A DNA stretch of 64,000 nucleotides, from positions 1,570,001 through 1,634,000 of the forward strand of contig JAANDG010000003.1 in the NCBI GenBank assembly GCA_036852015.1, in the 5' to 3' direction. Below the pieces are notes generated by a model. The model worked only from the letters and a program-made list of their open reading frames with translations. It ran no database searches and was not told the origin of the DNA. Positions 45,814-56,287 of the stretch are shown piece by piece; positions within the stretch are counted from its first letter, which is position 1; the number at the start of each line of letters is the position of its first letter. Position numbers and translations under genes: made by a program. Source of the DNA: Pelodera strongyloides (Eukaryota; Nematoda; Chromadorea; Rhabditida; Rhabditidae).

Positions 45814-46752
45814 GGCCGTATTTTAACTGAAATTTTCATCTCGGAATCCCATCTCGGAATCGTTTCGGAATGCGATTGGTATTTTGAGTGTGCTAATCTT
45901 TTCGGAATTCCATCTCGGAATCCATCTCGGAAAAGCATCGCGGAAAGCATCTCGGAATGCTCTCGGAATACATTTGGTATTTTAACTGCCAAAAAAGCAT
46001 CTCGGAATACGGAAAATTCCGAAAATTTTGTCAGCTAGGTAGGGTAGCTGAATCGTCTCGGAATAGCCTTATAATAGTCATAATATGACCAGAAAGTAGT
46101 TCTTTTCTTTATTTCTTCTGGTATTATTACATAACTCGGCACTATACAACTATATTGCATTTGCGCGGCTCCATTCGGACAAAATAAGTTTTTAAAATTT
46201 TCAAAATTTTGCCTTATTCCTACGTGTTTTGCAGCGCTGAATTCGAAAACATGGTTCACATAAGTTCTAGAGTCAATTGTGACCTAATAAACAAATGTCA
46301 AAATAAAATTTCAAAACTTCGTTTACTACGCTAATAAGGACTAATATTCTGTGTTGACTCATTTACCTACTATTCCCTATTCCTTCATTCCTTAATTTCA
46401 CTTAAAAATTGCGAAAATAATCAATAAATCTTTCGGTCAATCGATCGTTAATTGTATTTGCAAACGATTGTGTGTAGTTGGTTACCCCCATTTATGAAGT
46501 TTCGTGAGGCTCTGCCCCTTATAAGTGAGATTTTTAACTAAAAGCTTGCTGCGAAATTGAAAAATAAATATTCCAGCCGTTTCGTTCTGTCATTTGTTGC
46601 AATGTGCACAATATCCATTTCGGAAATATTCCGAGAGCTCGCGGCGCTACTAAAATACCGAGTTCGGAAATCCATCTCGGAAAGCATCTCGGAATTGAAC
46701 CATCTCGGAACGTTCCGAAACGATTCCGAGATGGCTATTAAAATACGGCCTC
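45812..46752. mobile_element. element with iterated CATCTCGGAA at both ends
   Basis: A perfect 15-bp terminal inverted repeat (GAGGCCGTATTTTAA / TTAAAATACGGCCTC) bounds 941 bp. The outer ~200 bp on each side hold at least a dozen copies of CATCTCGGAA or close variants, some inverted as TTCCGAGATGG. The middle is plain AT-rich with no ORF. Confidence 0.75.
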
Positions 46753-47181
46753 TGAAATGGGCTTGACCGCTTAAATTTTATGATAGCAAACTTTTTGCTT
46801 GAACTTGTATTTGAATGCTTTGAAAATTTGGATGGGTTTATCGTATATGTTAGTTTATAAATGCCGCATAGTGAAGTAAAAATTTAAACCATACAGAAAC
46901 TATTTTGTTTTCGGGCTTTCACTTATGATAATTGTTGTTTTCAAATAAGCATCGCGCATCAATTTTATATGTAATAGCCTCGTTGGAAAAGTCAGCTTTG
47001 TTTTTTGTTCAGGTGAAAATATAAGTTCTTTGATCGTAATCAACTTTTCAATTATGTTCATGGTTATGAAATTGGCTGGAAACGAAACTATTTAATTCAC
47101 TCGATAATTACATTTAGTTTTGTGTTGATTAAATGAAGCGAAATTTGTACATGTTTCATAAGGGGTGCTAGATATAGTTTA

Positions 47182-47286
47182 TCTCTTTCGCTTTCTCTCT
47201 CTCTCTCTCTCCCTCTCTCTCTCCCTCTCTCTCACTTTCTCTCTCTCTCTCTCTCCCTCCTCCCTCTCTCTCTCTCTCCCTCTCTA
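47182..47286. repeat. (CT)n microsatellite
   Basis: About 100 bp of CT-rich repeat, ~300 bp upstream of the next gene's start codon. Confidence 0.95.
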
Positions 47287-47584
47287 TGCCCGTCTGGTAA
47301 AGGTCAGGCTCATGAAAACTGCTATGTGCTATATTTTGTGAGCCAATACTTACTCCGGCAAGAAAATATTTCGTACCTTGTTCATAATCCTCTCCTTTTT
47401 GTTTTCGTTTTTCAAAACCAAAAATCTGGCACGTGATCAAAAATATTGAAAAAAAAAAGAAGTTCGTCAATGGCTAAATTTGTATCCAATTTTTTGTACT
47501 CGCTTACTTTCTCTATGCCAACCAATTTCGCAACGATACGATTTTCTCACTATTTTCTTCCGATTCATTACACAGACAAGCAAG

Positions 47585-50500
47585 ATGTTCTCTCGTTCTA
47601 CAGTACCTTCTTCTGCTAATAAAGCGCAATCTCAGAAGGTAGTCTCGCGACGACGACTACCGTACGAGCGACAGAATATGTCGCATCATGAGATATCGTT
47701 GGAAGACCTGCCGGAGGAGCCTGAAACGGACGTCGAAGCTTACTGTCCGATGGAGACGTTAAGTCCGAAGACTAGTTCGGCGAGGAGGCCGTTTTATTCA
47801 CCAAATCTAGCCTACCAGAATAGAAGGAACCAAAAATTCTCCGATTCTGTACTACACGCGTACCAGGGTGCACAAATACGCGAAAATAATTGGAAGCCGA
47901 AAATGAGTGCATGGTAAATGTTTTAAATTATTCGTAACACATATAATAGGTAATAAATGTATAAATAGTCTATAAGATGTATTTATTCATTAAATAACAC
48001 CACATATTTAAAATATTTAAAATATTTATTGACACATTAAAATGTGTGCATCAATATGATGAAAGATATTCAGCAACAATTGAATGGCCGTAGTTTTAAT
48101 TATATTAAATATATTAAATAATTATATACCACATGGTGTGCACCACAATTAAATGATGAAGAGAAAGTGGTATATAACTCGTAGTGTTGTCGCTGGTTAA
48201 AGGAGGAGGCGCACGAGATCTAAAAGTGTACGATTTCTTTCATTTTATCGAAAGAATATGGTAAATAATCACCTATAAACGGCAGAACGAAGCGAGGAAA
48301 TACACTTTAAAGAAAATATTAAATTTTATCTAAAAAGGTAATCTAAATGTAGTACCGTAGATTCTAGTTGTTTTTCAGGGACATCCAAAACCAGCCCCCT
48401 TGCAGATGGCCGGGCTAAGTCTGGGTGACCCTGCTAATATGTTGCTGAAAATAGTGCGCTTAGACCGCCTGTGTAGTTTGTAGTGCAAAAGAAAGGCCCG
48501 GCTGTTTTACTGTTATGCACACTGCGTGCATATATGTTATTTACTGGTGTTTTAAAAAAATACGGTCGTTTTTTTAAATTAAATTATTTTCTTTCATTTA
48601 AATAATTTCTTTAAAGTGTGTTCCCGTGCTTGGTTGTGCATGTTATTGATGATTATTTACCATGTATTTTCGAAAAAAGGAAAGGAATCGTACACTTAAA
48701 TACGTTAATATACGTTATTCCGAGCTGTTAAACTTTTTGCTTGAAATGTGCAGCGTTAGGATCTCGTTCCAACATGTGTTGCATCAACAGTGTTCAGTTT
48801 CGCATATTGTCTCCCCTTTCATGAGCATGAATGAGCGACCTATCTTTACTTTTACAGTAACTTGCCAGAAAAAGAATAAGTATATTTGGTAATGAAATAC
48901 ATTGGTGACAGTAAAATGGCAAGACTACAGTATCCCTTTGCTATAAACAAACAGTGATAGAAATGATAATTTTAAACGGAAGTATCCATCGGGTGGTTTT
49001 CGCTTACAATCTGTCACTCATATGATGAGATTCGCATCGCCCAAGCGGTTATGATTGTTGCGCAGTTTCAAATATTGTATCGCGACAAGTTAGAAAGGGT
49101 CGTGACAACGTGGCACTATTTAGTGCTAGAATATTAAGTTGGTACTAAATAGAGAAAACGTTCAGACAAGTGCCCATCTTGTGGGTTGACAGCCTAATGT
49201 AAATGTTCCATATTTATACGTAGTTGTGTGTTCATTGTGTGATGCCACTGCGCACCTTAACTCGCATGCGAATGTTAATTGGTGGTAGGTGCCGGTAGCG
49301 TAATGGTAAACACATTGGTCCGGATAGCCGAAGATGCGGGTTCGACCCCCGCTCGATCAAAACCCCAATTTTTCATTTGCAATCTAAATTCATATTTATA
49401 TGGTGGGGGAGTTGTAACGTTCAAACATCTAATGTAATATTCAAATGTCTAAAGCCTAAACAGTGGAAATTGTCTTCGAATTAGTTTCGCTCCAAATAAT
49501 TCTAACCGATTTTCCATTTAGCGGCAGTAATTCGTTGGACCGTCGTCACGGGCGCAGCTGTGATTTGAACGAAATGGATGCCAACGAGTTTGGCCGAAAT
49601 TTTGACAATCCTATTGCCCAGGTTTGCGCAACATTTCACTCTATTTATGTGTTTTTTTATGCATGTATTTATTCTGTCTTACTCGTTTTAGTAATTAAAG
49701 CAGTATTGTACCTACTTTGCGAAATTTGCACATGATATGAGTTTCCTACGTATCCTATGCAAATTTTTGGTGCTCTCCGAAGCTTCCGGCACCAAATTAA
49801 TTACGATACATAGGATATTCGTACCATGTGCAAATTTCACAAAGTTGGTACAATACCGCTTTAAAATGTATAGGTTGTGCTTCTCGCCCAAAGCACACAT
49901 CCCAAAGCACCATTTTTTTCGTAACTTACCCAAATACATTATCTATTATTTTATTTCAAATTTTTATGTCATTTTAATTTTTATGTCATTTTAATTTAAA
50001 GCAGTATTATACCTACGTTGGGAAATTTGCATATGATACGCACTTCCTATGTATTCTATGCAAATTGTTCGTGCCCGTCCGAAGCTTCGGGCACCAAATA
50101 TACATGGGATACATAGCAAGTGCGTATCATATGCAAATTTCCCAAAGTAGGTACAATACTGCTTTAAAGGGATAGGTTCACCTCGAATTGCACCTTTTTT
50201 TATAATTTATGTTGATAGTATGACCTATGACGGTCAAAATGCGAAAATTGCAGTAAATTTCCTTTGCTCCCCCTAGTAGGAGAGCTTGCTCAAAAAAAGC
50301 TAAACTACCTCGAATCTATAAAACAATTGGAGTACCGCAGCCATGGTAAGTGGGAAATAGCGCAGCCGGGCTGGAGACGCTAGAAATACAGGGCCCTTTT
50401 ATCATCCTCTGTCTATCACAACAATATCTGCACCTCCAGTCCTCCTGCGCTATTTCCCACTTACCATGGCTGCGGTACTCCAATTGTTTTATAGATTCGA

Positions 50501-52328
50501 GGTAGTTTAGCTTTTTTTGAGCAAGCTCTCATACTACGGGGAGCAAAGGAAATTTACTGCAATTTTCGGATTTTAACCGTCATATGTCATACTATCAACA
50601 TAAATTATAAAAAAAGGTGCAATTCGAGGTGAACCTATCCCTTTAAGGCTTTAAAGGGCATGTCAAGGGGGATTCTGCGCAGAAAGGCATCTCCAGGCGC
50701 AGACTAAGTAAATCTCAAAAGGCGCCCAATACAGTAACCCATAAAAATGGCGCCAGAATAAAATATTTGAGATTTTGTCATAAACGTAAACAAAACACAC
50801 CGCAACGCAAGCAAACGGGCGCGTTGCGGCGAGCCGGTAATTTAAGCCGTCCCGTGGACAGAGATTTGGCTTAGCTCTGTCCGCACGACTAGAATCCCAT
50901 ACTGAAGGAGTTTTTTGGAGGGGTTTGAAATTGTTTTTCTTCTTACATGAAAGTTTTTGTTGATTTTTATTTTTATTTTCACTTTCCTTACCTTCAAAAC
51001 GCAAGCTTTTTTTTTGAGCCCAACATGCAAAACCGGCTTGACATTCCCTTTAATAATTAAATTCGCAGCGACTCCTTTTATGTCTTATGACTAACTGAGT
51101 GTTGAATTCCAGCGCCTCAATTTTGTGCATAATTACACGCATTTTGCTAATACAAAAAAAAACGCTAAATAAGGGGGCTAAATAAGTGCCTAGTATGCGC
51201 GAGTTATCACAAGATGTGTATGGAAGGCCTGCAATTCTCATGGTACACTTTTGGCGTGCACACTTCAGCGCCACCCCGCAGACTTTCATAAATCGCATAA
51301 ATTTAATCAAAAATTTTCTAAAATAGACTGGAATGCAATCGCTATTCCTAAGGTTTCATGTGCAAATATGGAAATAACGAGTCACTTCAAAATTGCAAAA
51401 TTAAATTTACTGCTCGGGTCACTCGCTTGTCCACTATGCAACAGCATCCTTAGATTGCTCTGTTCGAACCGGGAAATACCAAAAACCGGAAAAGACTGAA
51501 ATATTGACTAAAAACTAAATGTTTATATGCAATTGACCTATTATTCTTATTGTAGGAACATCTATGTAATAATCACACTCCTTCAATTGTCACATACAAG
51601 CAATAGACTTTCAAAAAATTGCTTTTATAAGGAGTATACTAAAATGCAAGAAGTTGTTCATGCACGGTTCAGTCTAACTCTAGCTGTTCGACACGAAACC
51701 TGAGCATTTTTCGAGAAACTAGTCTTCTCGAAGATTTTCCGCTTATTTCCCGAGTATTCTCCGAGAATATACTCGGTTTCGGAGGATAATCTCGAGTTTC
51801 TCGCGGGCCGAGCTCGGAAAATTGGCGGAAAAAGCTCAGAAACAAAGAGCATAGTATTTCCAAAGACGGCTTGCCGCACTAGGCAATATTCCTGCAGATT
51901 TTGCTCTTGAAAAAAAGGAAGCAGAAAAGCAATTGAACACCATTCTGATGACATGATTTAACGTCACCCGAGAATCGTTATTTGCAAATATGATCCCGTT
52001 CTTGAGCACATCGCGTTCTAGTGCAATCTTTTCAACCTCAAATACTCAAGTTCGCAGAAATAATTTAGTTATCTTTTCAAATATTCAATTATTTTTTATT
52101 GTTGAAGTAGATTTTCGTAAATATGCGAACTAGCTCATTATTATAGTAATATTTAAAAAATTTAAAAAAAATTTGTTTTACCCTTCAAGAGCGCACCTTT
52201 ATTCAAGGGTGAAAATACAGATTCATTGTTTGCTTATGACATGTTCCGCAGAGGTCCTGAGCGGTAGGCGACGAGTTCCAGATGACAAATTGCTCGAATT
52301 CCTCGGGCTAGGGCCAGGAGGAATATGA
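47585..52328 (+). CDS. probable three-exon gene, unknown protein
   Basis: Exon 1 is 47585-47913 (ATG nine bases after a CACAG acceptor, which could be an intron end or a trans-splice site). Exon 2 is 49522-49621 and exon 3 is 52254-52328, ending in TGA. Phases fit: TG|C, then a complete codon at CAG|GTC. The product would be 167 residues, basic at the N-terminus (RRRLPYERQ), then acidic (ISLEDLPEEPETDVEAY), with SARRPFYSPNLAYQNRR in the middle and GRRRVPDDKLLEFLGLGPGG at the end. No domain, signal peptide or membrane segment seen. Unspliced, exon 1 alone would stop at 47917. Exon 1 is the most secure and exon 3 the least: its acceptor is CAGAG and its donor partner GTTTGC is weak. Introns carry MITEs and a tRNA-like repeat. 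An LTR retrotransposon sits 39 bp after the stop. Confidence 0.52.
48197..48698. mobile_element. TTAA MITE, AAAGGAGGAGGC family (intron)
   Basis: TTAAAGGAGGAGGCGCACGAG at the left. The arm AAGTGTACGATTTC...ATGGTAAATAATCA is mirrored at 48650-48697. The extreme right end has lost the GAGATCT...TTTAA block. Confidence 0.7.
49287..49380 (+). repeat. tRNA-derived repeat (intron)
   Basis: TAGCGTAATGGTAAACACAT as D arm, a 5-bp anticodon stem with loop CCGGATA, and a perfect T arm GCGGGTTCGACCCCCGC. The acceptor stem pairs poorly and loop position 33 is C, so it is not a functional tRNA. The trailing CCAATTTTTCAT is shared with 39974-40081. Confidence 0.6.
49695..49864. mobile_element. TTAA MITE, family 3 (intron)
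   Basis: TTAAAGCAGTATTGTACCTAC at the left and GGTACAATACCGCTTTAA at the right. Folds as a hairpin about a CCGAAGCTTCCGG centre. Confidence 0.88.
49996..50167. mobile_element. TTAA MITE, family 3 (intron)
   Basis: TTAAAGCAGTATTATACCTAC at the left and GTAGGTACAATACTGCTTTAA at the right, centre GTCCGAAGCTTCGGGCAC. Its right TTAA begins the next element. Confidence 0.9.
50164..50646. mobile_element. TTAA MITE, AAAGGGATAGGTTCACC family (intron)
   Basis: TTAAAGGGATAGGTTCACC at the left and GGTGAACCTATCCCTTTAA at the right. Long arms contain AAACTACCTCGAATCTATAA and ACTCCAATTGTTTTATAGAT. Confidence 0.9.
50651..51053 (-). mobile_element. TTAA-bounded ~400-bp MITE-like element, copy 3 (intron)
   Basis: TTAAAGGGCATGTCAAGGGG at the left and GGCTTGACATTCCCTTTAA at the right: the inverse of 298-693, retaining its CG-rich centre. 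It starts four bases after the previous element. Confidence 0.85.
51665..51850. repeat. island with iterated CTCGAGAA-type words (intron)
   Basis: TTTTTCGAGAAACTAG, TCTTCTCGAAGATTTT, CCCGAGTATTCTCCGAGAAT, ACTCGGTTTCGGAGG and ATCTCGAGTTTCTCGCGG follow one another. It is locally CG-rich and resembles the other word-iterated islands but uses a different word. Confidence 0.5.
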
Positions 52329-52367
52329 TCTATGAGGCTTTGTAGAATTTGAAATCCTAACAATAAG

Positions 52368-52734
52368 TGTCACGACTTTCGTGACCTAGAAACGTATTAC
52401 GATATAGTAATTACAGATGACGTGTTATTTACAGATGAACCGTCTAAACGAGGAATCACATAACTTATTTGCATTTGTTTGTCTAGAATAAATATCCTTG
52501 ATTCTAGATCAGGATCATCTTTCTTTGGATCATCGCTTTTGGAACTTCTTTTCTTCTACCGGAGGTCCGGTCATTCTCCATATTCCCGGAAGTCCGGGAA
52601 TCTACCAGCTCGCTGAGGAGCACCCAACTCGGAAGTCCGAGTTCTTCAGGCCGATCATCGAGGATCGTGCCATTACTAAGTCTTATTGCCTTTCATTGAA
52701 TAAAAGGTTAATCATTGCGCAGCTAGTCTGTACA
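52368..52734 (+). repeat. 5' LTR
   Basis: Starts TGTCACGACTTTCGTGACC, an exact 7-bp hairpin, and ends GTCTGTACA. An AATAAA at 52487 is a plausible polyadenylation signal. Differs from the 3' LTR at 52515, 52516, 52544 and 52564. Confidence 0.95.
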
Positions 52735-52735
52735 G

Positions 52736-52753
52736 TGGTGCACCGTCCGGAGT
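52736..52753 (+). promoter_or_regulatory. primer-binding site (tRNA-Gly-like)
   Basis: TGGTGCACCGTCCGGAGT begins one base after the LTR with the TGG that pairs to a tRNA CCA end. The first ten bases fit tRNA-Gly 3' ends; exact tRNA identity is inferred. Confidence 0.65.
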
Positions 52754-52818
52754 TAATTCCCGGTAAAGTACAACCGTTTCTTGTAAACGGGACCGATCGC
52801 GCTCTGCGTGTGAGGTGC

Positions 52819-52882
52819 TCCTTGTGGGCCTACAACCGCTCCTTGTGGGCACTACAACGCTCCTTGTGGGCATACAACCGTC
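52819..52882 (+). repeat. triplicated ~21-bp unit in the leader
   Basis: GCTCCTTGTGGGC followed by a variant of CTACAACC occurs three times in tandem between the primer site and gag. This may be a packaging or structural RNA element; inference only. Confidence 0.7.
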
Positions 52883-52966
52883 CCCCGGGACAACCACTTT
52901 ATAACCTAAGGTTTCTTACAGTTTCTAAGTCTTTAACTAATCATAAGTGTATTATTCCGGTTTATA

Positions 52967-54943
52967 ATGAGTAGAACGGAAATATCACCTCGTTCTCAAA
53001 GACTATTAGTTACTCAATTAAAACGTAATATAACAATGTATTGTAACAAGGCTCGTAACTCACTAATCCCTGAAGCTGAGATCTATCTTGACATGACTGA
53101 TGAAGAGTTTGAAGAGAGAAAGAATTACTATATTGTGATTACTGAGAGAATGGTTGATGCAATAGAAGCTCATAGAACTAAGGTTGAAAACTGGGTGACA
53201 GATGGAAGTGATAAAGTAACTGAAGAAGAACTTCAGGAAGAGTTTGAAGCATATCTGACAGAGAAAGATGTTGAGGAAGTTATTGGAAAGTTGGAACGTA
53301 GGAAAAGGAGTTTGAATGATCTGCTGGATAAGTGGGCAGACAACAGTACTAAAGAGAGAATCAAAATTAAGCAAGTTGCTCAGGTATCAACATCTGTTGA
53401 AGAAAACCTGACACAGAAAAGTCGCTCCCAAACTTCGACGAAGGTTAATACAGCTCGCCCACTAGAAGATTTCAAAGAGAATAATCAAAGCAACGCTGAA
53501 ATCGTCGCTGAAATGCAAATTCCTTTACTACGACCTGAGAATTGTTACCAGACACCTAAGCGAGACCCTGAAAAAACTAAAACTCTGGAATTACGTGACA
53601 GGTATCGCTCAATGGCACAAAACAAGTCAGATTTTCACACAACACCCATTTACAAACAAAATGTAAAACTTGATAGAGGACTAGTGGAGATCAAAATCCC
53701 CACATTCTCAGGTGATCACGCACAATTTGACACATTCTGGGAGCTATTCAAAGAAATGGTACATACCCAGGATTACACAAATGTTCAAAAGTTGTGTATG
53801 TTGAAGAACTCATGCGAAGGCCCAGTCAAACACATGTTGGACCAATTCCCAACAACAAGTGTAAATTATGACCTGGCAATCTCATGTCTTCTTGAACAAT
53901 ACAACGACCCCGTCACTAAGAAAAGAGCAATTAATTCGGCAATTAAGAACACGCCAATTGCCAAAAGCAATTCTGCAAGCCTGAAGACCACATATTTTCA
54001 ATTAAAAGCGTTATGCAGCCGCATGGCCCAACACGAGAACATAGATAATATTATGTTCAGAGATATGATAAAGATCAAGTTCCCACACGAATTGATAACA
54101 CAGGTTTCACGACTGGAACGTATGCAAGGATTTGAATGGGACACGGAAACGCTACTCTCTGAAATCCTGAAACAAATTAACATAATTGATGAGGAAAGCA
54201 AAGAACGGATTCAGAGATACATGGAGATTGCCTTGTACAAAGAGTGTCTGATATGCAAACAGACAGGACATCGTACCACAAACTGTTTACAACCTGTTAC
54301 AATAGCCGGATTGAAAGAAATTGTAAGCAACGAAAACGCGTGTTATATCTGTCTTGAAACTGATCATAAATCACAAATATGCAAAGAAACATGCATGAAT
54401 TGTAGCAAAATGCACAATATCCGTAACTGCTCATTGACCTTCGGACACCAGTATCAGTACCCCGAACTTTCGAAGAGCCGTATACAGTATTATCCAAATC
54501 CTACACAACAATCCATTGGAAATTACAGGCAAACAATGCAGCAACAGCTTCATCCGAAATCGCACAATCAGCATACAGCAGTTCTCACTGATTGCAGTCA
54601 GTACGAAAATCAAAGACCGTACCCAAATTCAGCACAAGGTATCAACAATCAACAAAGTCCCGGTATCATTGTTAATAAGAACAAAAACTGGCAACACCAA
54701 CACCGTAACCGTCAGCAGGACTTCAAGCCCAGAAACAATTTTCAAAACAACAACTATGGGCAGAACACACAAAGAATACAGATGATGCAAGAAGCAAATA
54801 ATGAACCACATGAAGAAAATGAACAAGCGGAAACAGGGAAAGGGCCGTACGACGAAGTACCGAAAATGCTCGACGAACGCAGCACGGAAGAAAATGATGC
54901 CATGCAGTTTTTTCGGTACAGCGAAAATACTAACAGTCAGTGA
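52967..54943 (+). CDS. gag: BEL/Pao-type Gag polyprotein
   Basis: Intact 658-residue ORF, 232 bp after the 5' LTR. Residues 1-150 are charged and probably helical or coiled. Residues 235-420 match the DUF1759-type capsid region of BEL/Pao Gag (IPTFSGDHAQFDTFWELFKE, then LCMLKNSCEG and CLLEQYNDP). Three zinc knuckles follow: C427-C430-H435-C440, C459-C462-H467-C472 and a shorter C476-C479-H483-C488. The C-terminal 150 residues are Gln/Asn-rich, then acidic. Role: assembles cytoplasmic particles and packages RNA. The overlapping +1 frame at 54801-55067 gives a basic 88-residue stretch, but nothing pol-like. ATG 52967 is the first in frame. Confidence 0.93.
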   Translation: MSRTEISPRSQRLLVTQLKRNITMYCNKARNSLIPEAEIYLDMTDEEFEERKNYYIVITERMVDAIEAHRTKVENWVTDGSDKVTEEELQEEFEAYLTEKDVEEVIGKLERRKRSLNDLLDKWADNSTKERIKIKQVAQVSTSVEENLTQKSRSQTSTKVNTARPLEDFKENNQSNAEIVAEMQIPLLRPENCYQTPKRDPEKTKTLELRDRYRSMAQNKSDFHTTPIYKQNVKLDRGLVEIKIPTFSGDHAQFDTFWELFKEMVHTQDYTNVQKLCMLKNSCEGPVKHMLDQFPTTSVNYDLAISCLLEQYNDPVTKKRAINSAIKNTPIAKSNSASLKTTYFQLKALCSRMAQHENIDNIMFRDMIKIKFPHELITQVSRLERMQGFEWDTETLLSEILKQINIIDEESKERIQRYMEIALYKECLICKQTGHRTTNCLQPVTIAGLKEIVSNENACYICLETDHKSQICKETCMNCSKMHNIRNCSLTFGHQYQYPELSKSRIQYYPNPTQQSIGNYRQTMQQQLHPKSHNQHTAVLTDCSQYENQRPYPNSAQGINNQQSPGIIVNKNKNWQHQHRNRQQDFKPRNNFQNNNYGQNTQRIQMMQEANNEPHEENEQAETGKGPYDEVPKMLDERSTEENDAMQFFRYSENTNSQ

Positions 54944-56287
54944 TAAAGAAAAACACCAAACAAGAAAAAAAGCAGGTAAAGAGCAAGATAAAATCCAAAA
55001 ATTACCAAAGTTCCACTCTAAAGTTAACAAAATTAAAAAGGATCAACCTCCATTTGAAGCCGAGTAATCGGATTTGGACGCGTTTTTGCAAAACTAGGCA
55101 TCAAAAGTCAGTTCCAAACAATTCATTTATAAACGACGTGCCACTAATGCTAAAAAGCAAGCGGCATCTAAATCCCTTCCGGAAAAGGCTGCAAGGAATA
55201 TCAGTCCGCGAAGGAGTTATAGAATTTCGTGGACCACGCACTTTATAAGAAGGGAACAAAATGATTAATATCTCCCACTGAAGTAATAATTTAGAAACTC
55301 AGTTCCTGGGATAGAGTAGTGAGCAACGAAACCAGTGTGCTACTTTATCTCCAGTAATAGACACAGGCAACCAATTTAAACTGGAAGCAATACATTGTAT
55401 TATAAGGACCCCAAAGCATATTAGGTGGGCTCGTGCGTGCGTGTGGGAGACAAAAATACGATAATTCACACGTAGAAAGATGCTGAAAGAAGGATTCAAC
55501 GAAGTACGGTCAGTTAAAACTTAAAACTATCTAATATGTAAGTGTAAACTATCCAGAGCATATATACCGCTCAAAGACCCCGAAATTTCATACCAAAAAG
55601 AAATAAGGGAAGTTTCTTTTATCTTTATGAAGTCTAGAGTATCGTTGACAAAGAAGATATTTTAAACAAATTAAATAAATCTAAGCCACTGTTTCGTATA
55701 TCTATTGTATATAAAAATACCTACAAGAACTACTGATGTCATCCATCCATAAGTTCGGCTCGGCTCTAAGAAAAAGATTTCAGAAGATTACTAATCCTTA
55801 TCAGAAAAGAGTTGGAGAATGTAGCGTAAGTCTTACTAATGAAGAATTCAGGACACTTCTAGTAAACTTCATACAGTAATATTGAACCTAGGACATATGA
55901 AGTAGCAGCCTTAATTGCAGGTGAAACAACGCCTCACAAATTAGGCAATAGTAGGGAACTCACTATGACAAGCACAAAAGATCGCATTCAGATACGATGA
56001 AGGTAGAATACCAGAAATACATGGTCAGTTAATTTCATTTAATTTCGAAAAAAAAAACGCAGAATAAGTGAAATTTACATGTTTGTAATAGGCAAAATTA
56101 AGCATAAACCAGCTCCCCTCCCCGGAGGGGGGAGGTCCCTAAGGGAACATGAATGCAGTTATAAATTCTTATGGAGCCCACTAATTTTCTTATTGAATTC
56201 ACATTTCAGAAAGCAAATGTATAAAGACCCGCGTGGCAGCATTTAAGCATTGGACAACGGTAATGTATAATCTTCCGTCGCCGGGAG
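54944..56287 (+). other. post-gag interior without pol
   Basis: Only short frames (for example 54940-55248) with no protease, RT, RNase H or integrase motif. A purine tract GGAGGGGGGAGG at 56124-56135 lies in a GC-rich hairpin ~150 bp before the 3' LTR. No long polypurine tract abuts the LTR. Confidence 0.7.

Noticed and set aside
49287..49359. Functional tRNA (apparent anticodon GGA)
   Set aside because: The acceptor stem does not pair and the base before the anticodon is C rather than T; the same core recurs as a repeat.
52498..52974. 158-codon ORF spanning the 5' LTR and leader
   Set aside because: It lies across LTR, primer site and a triplicated leader unit; the 3' LTR copy of the frame ends after 85 codons with unrelated sequence.
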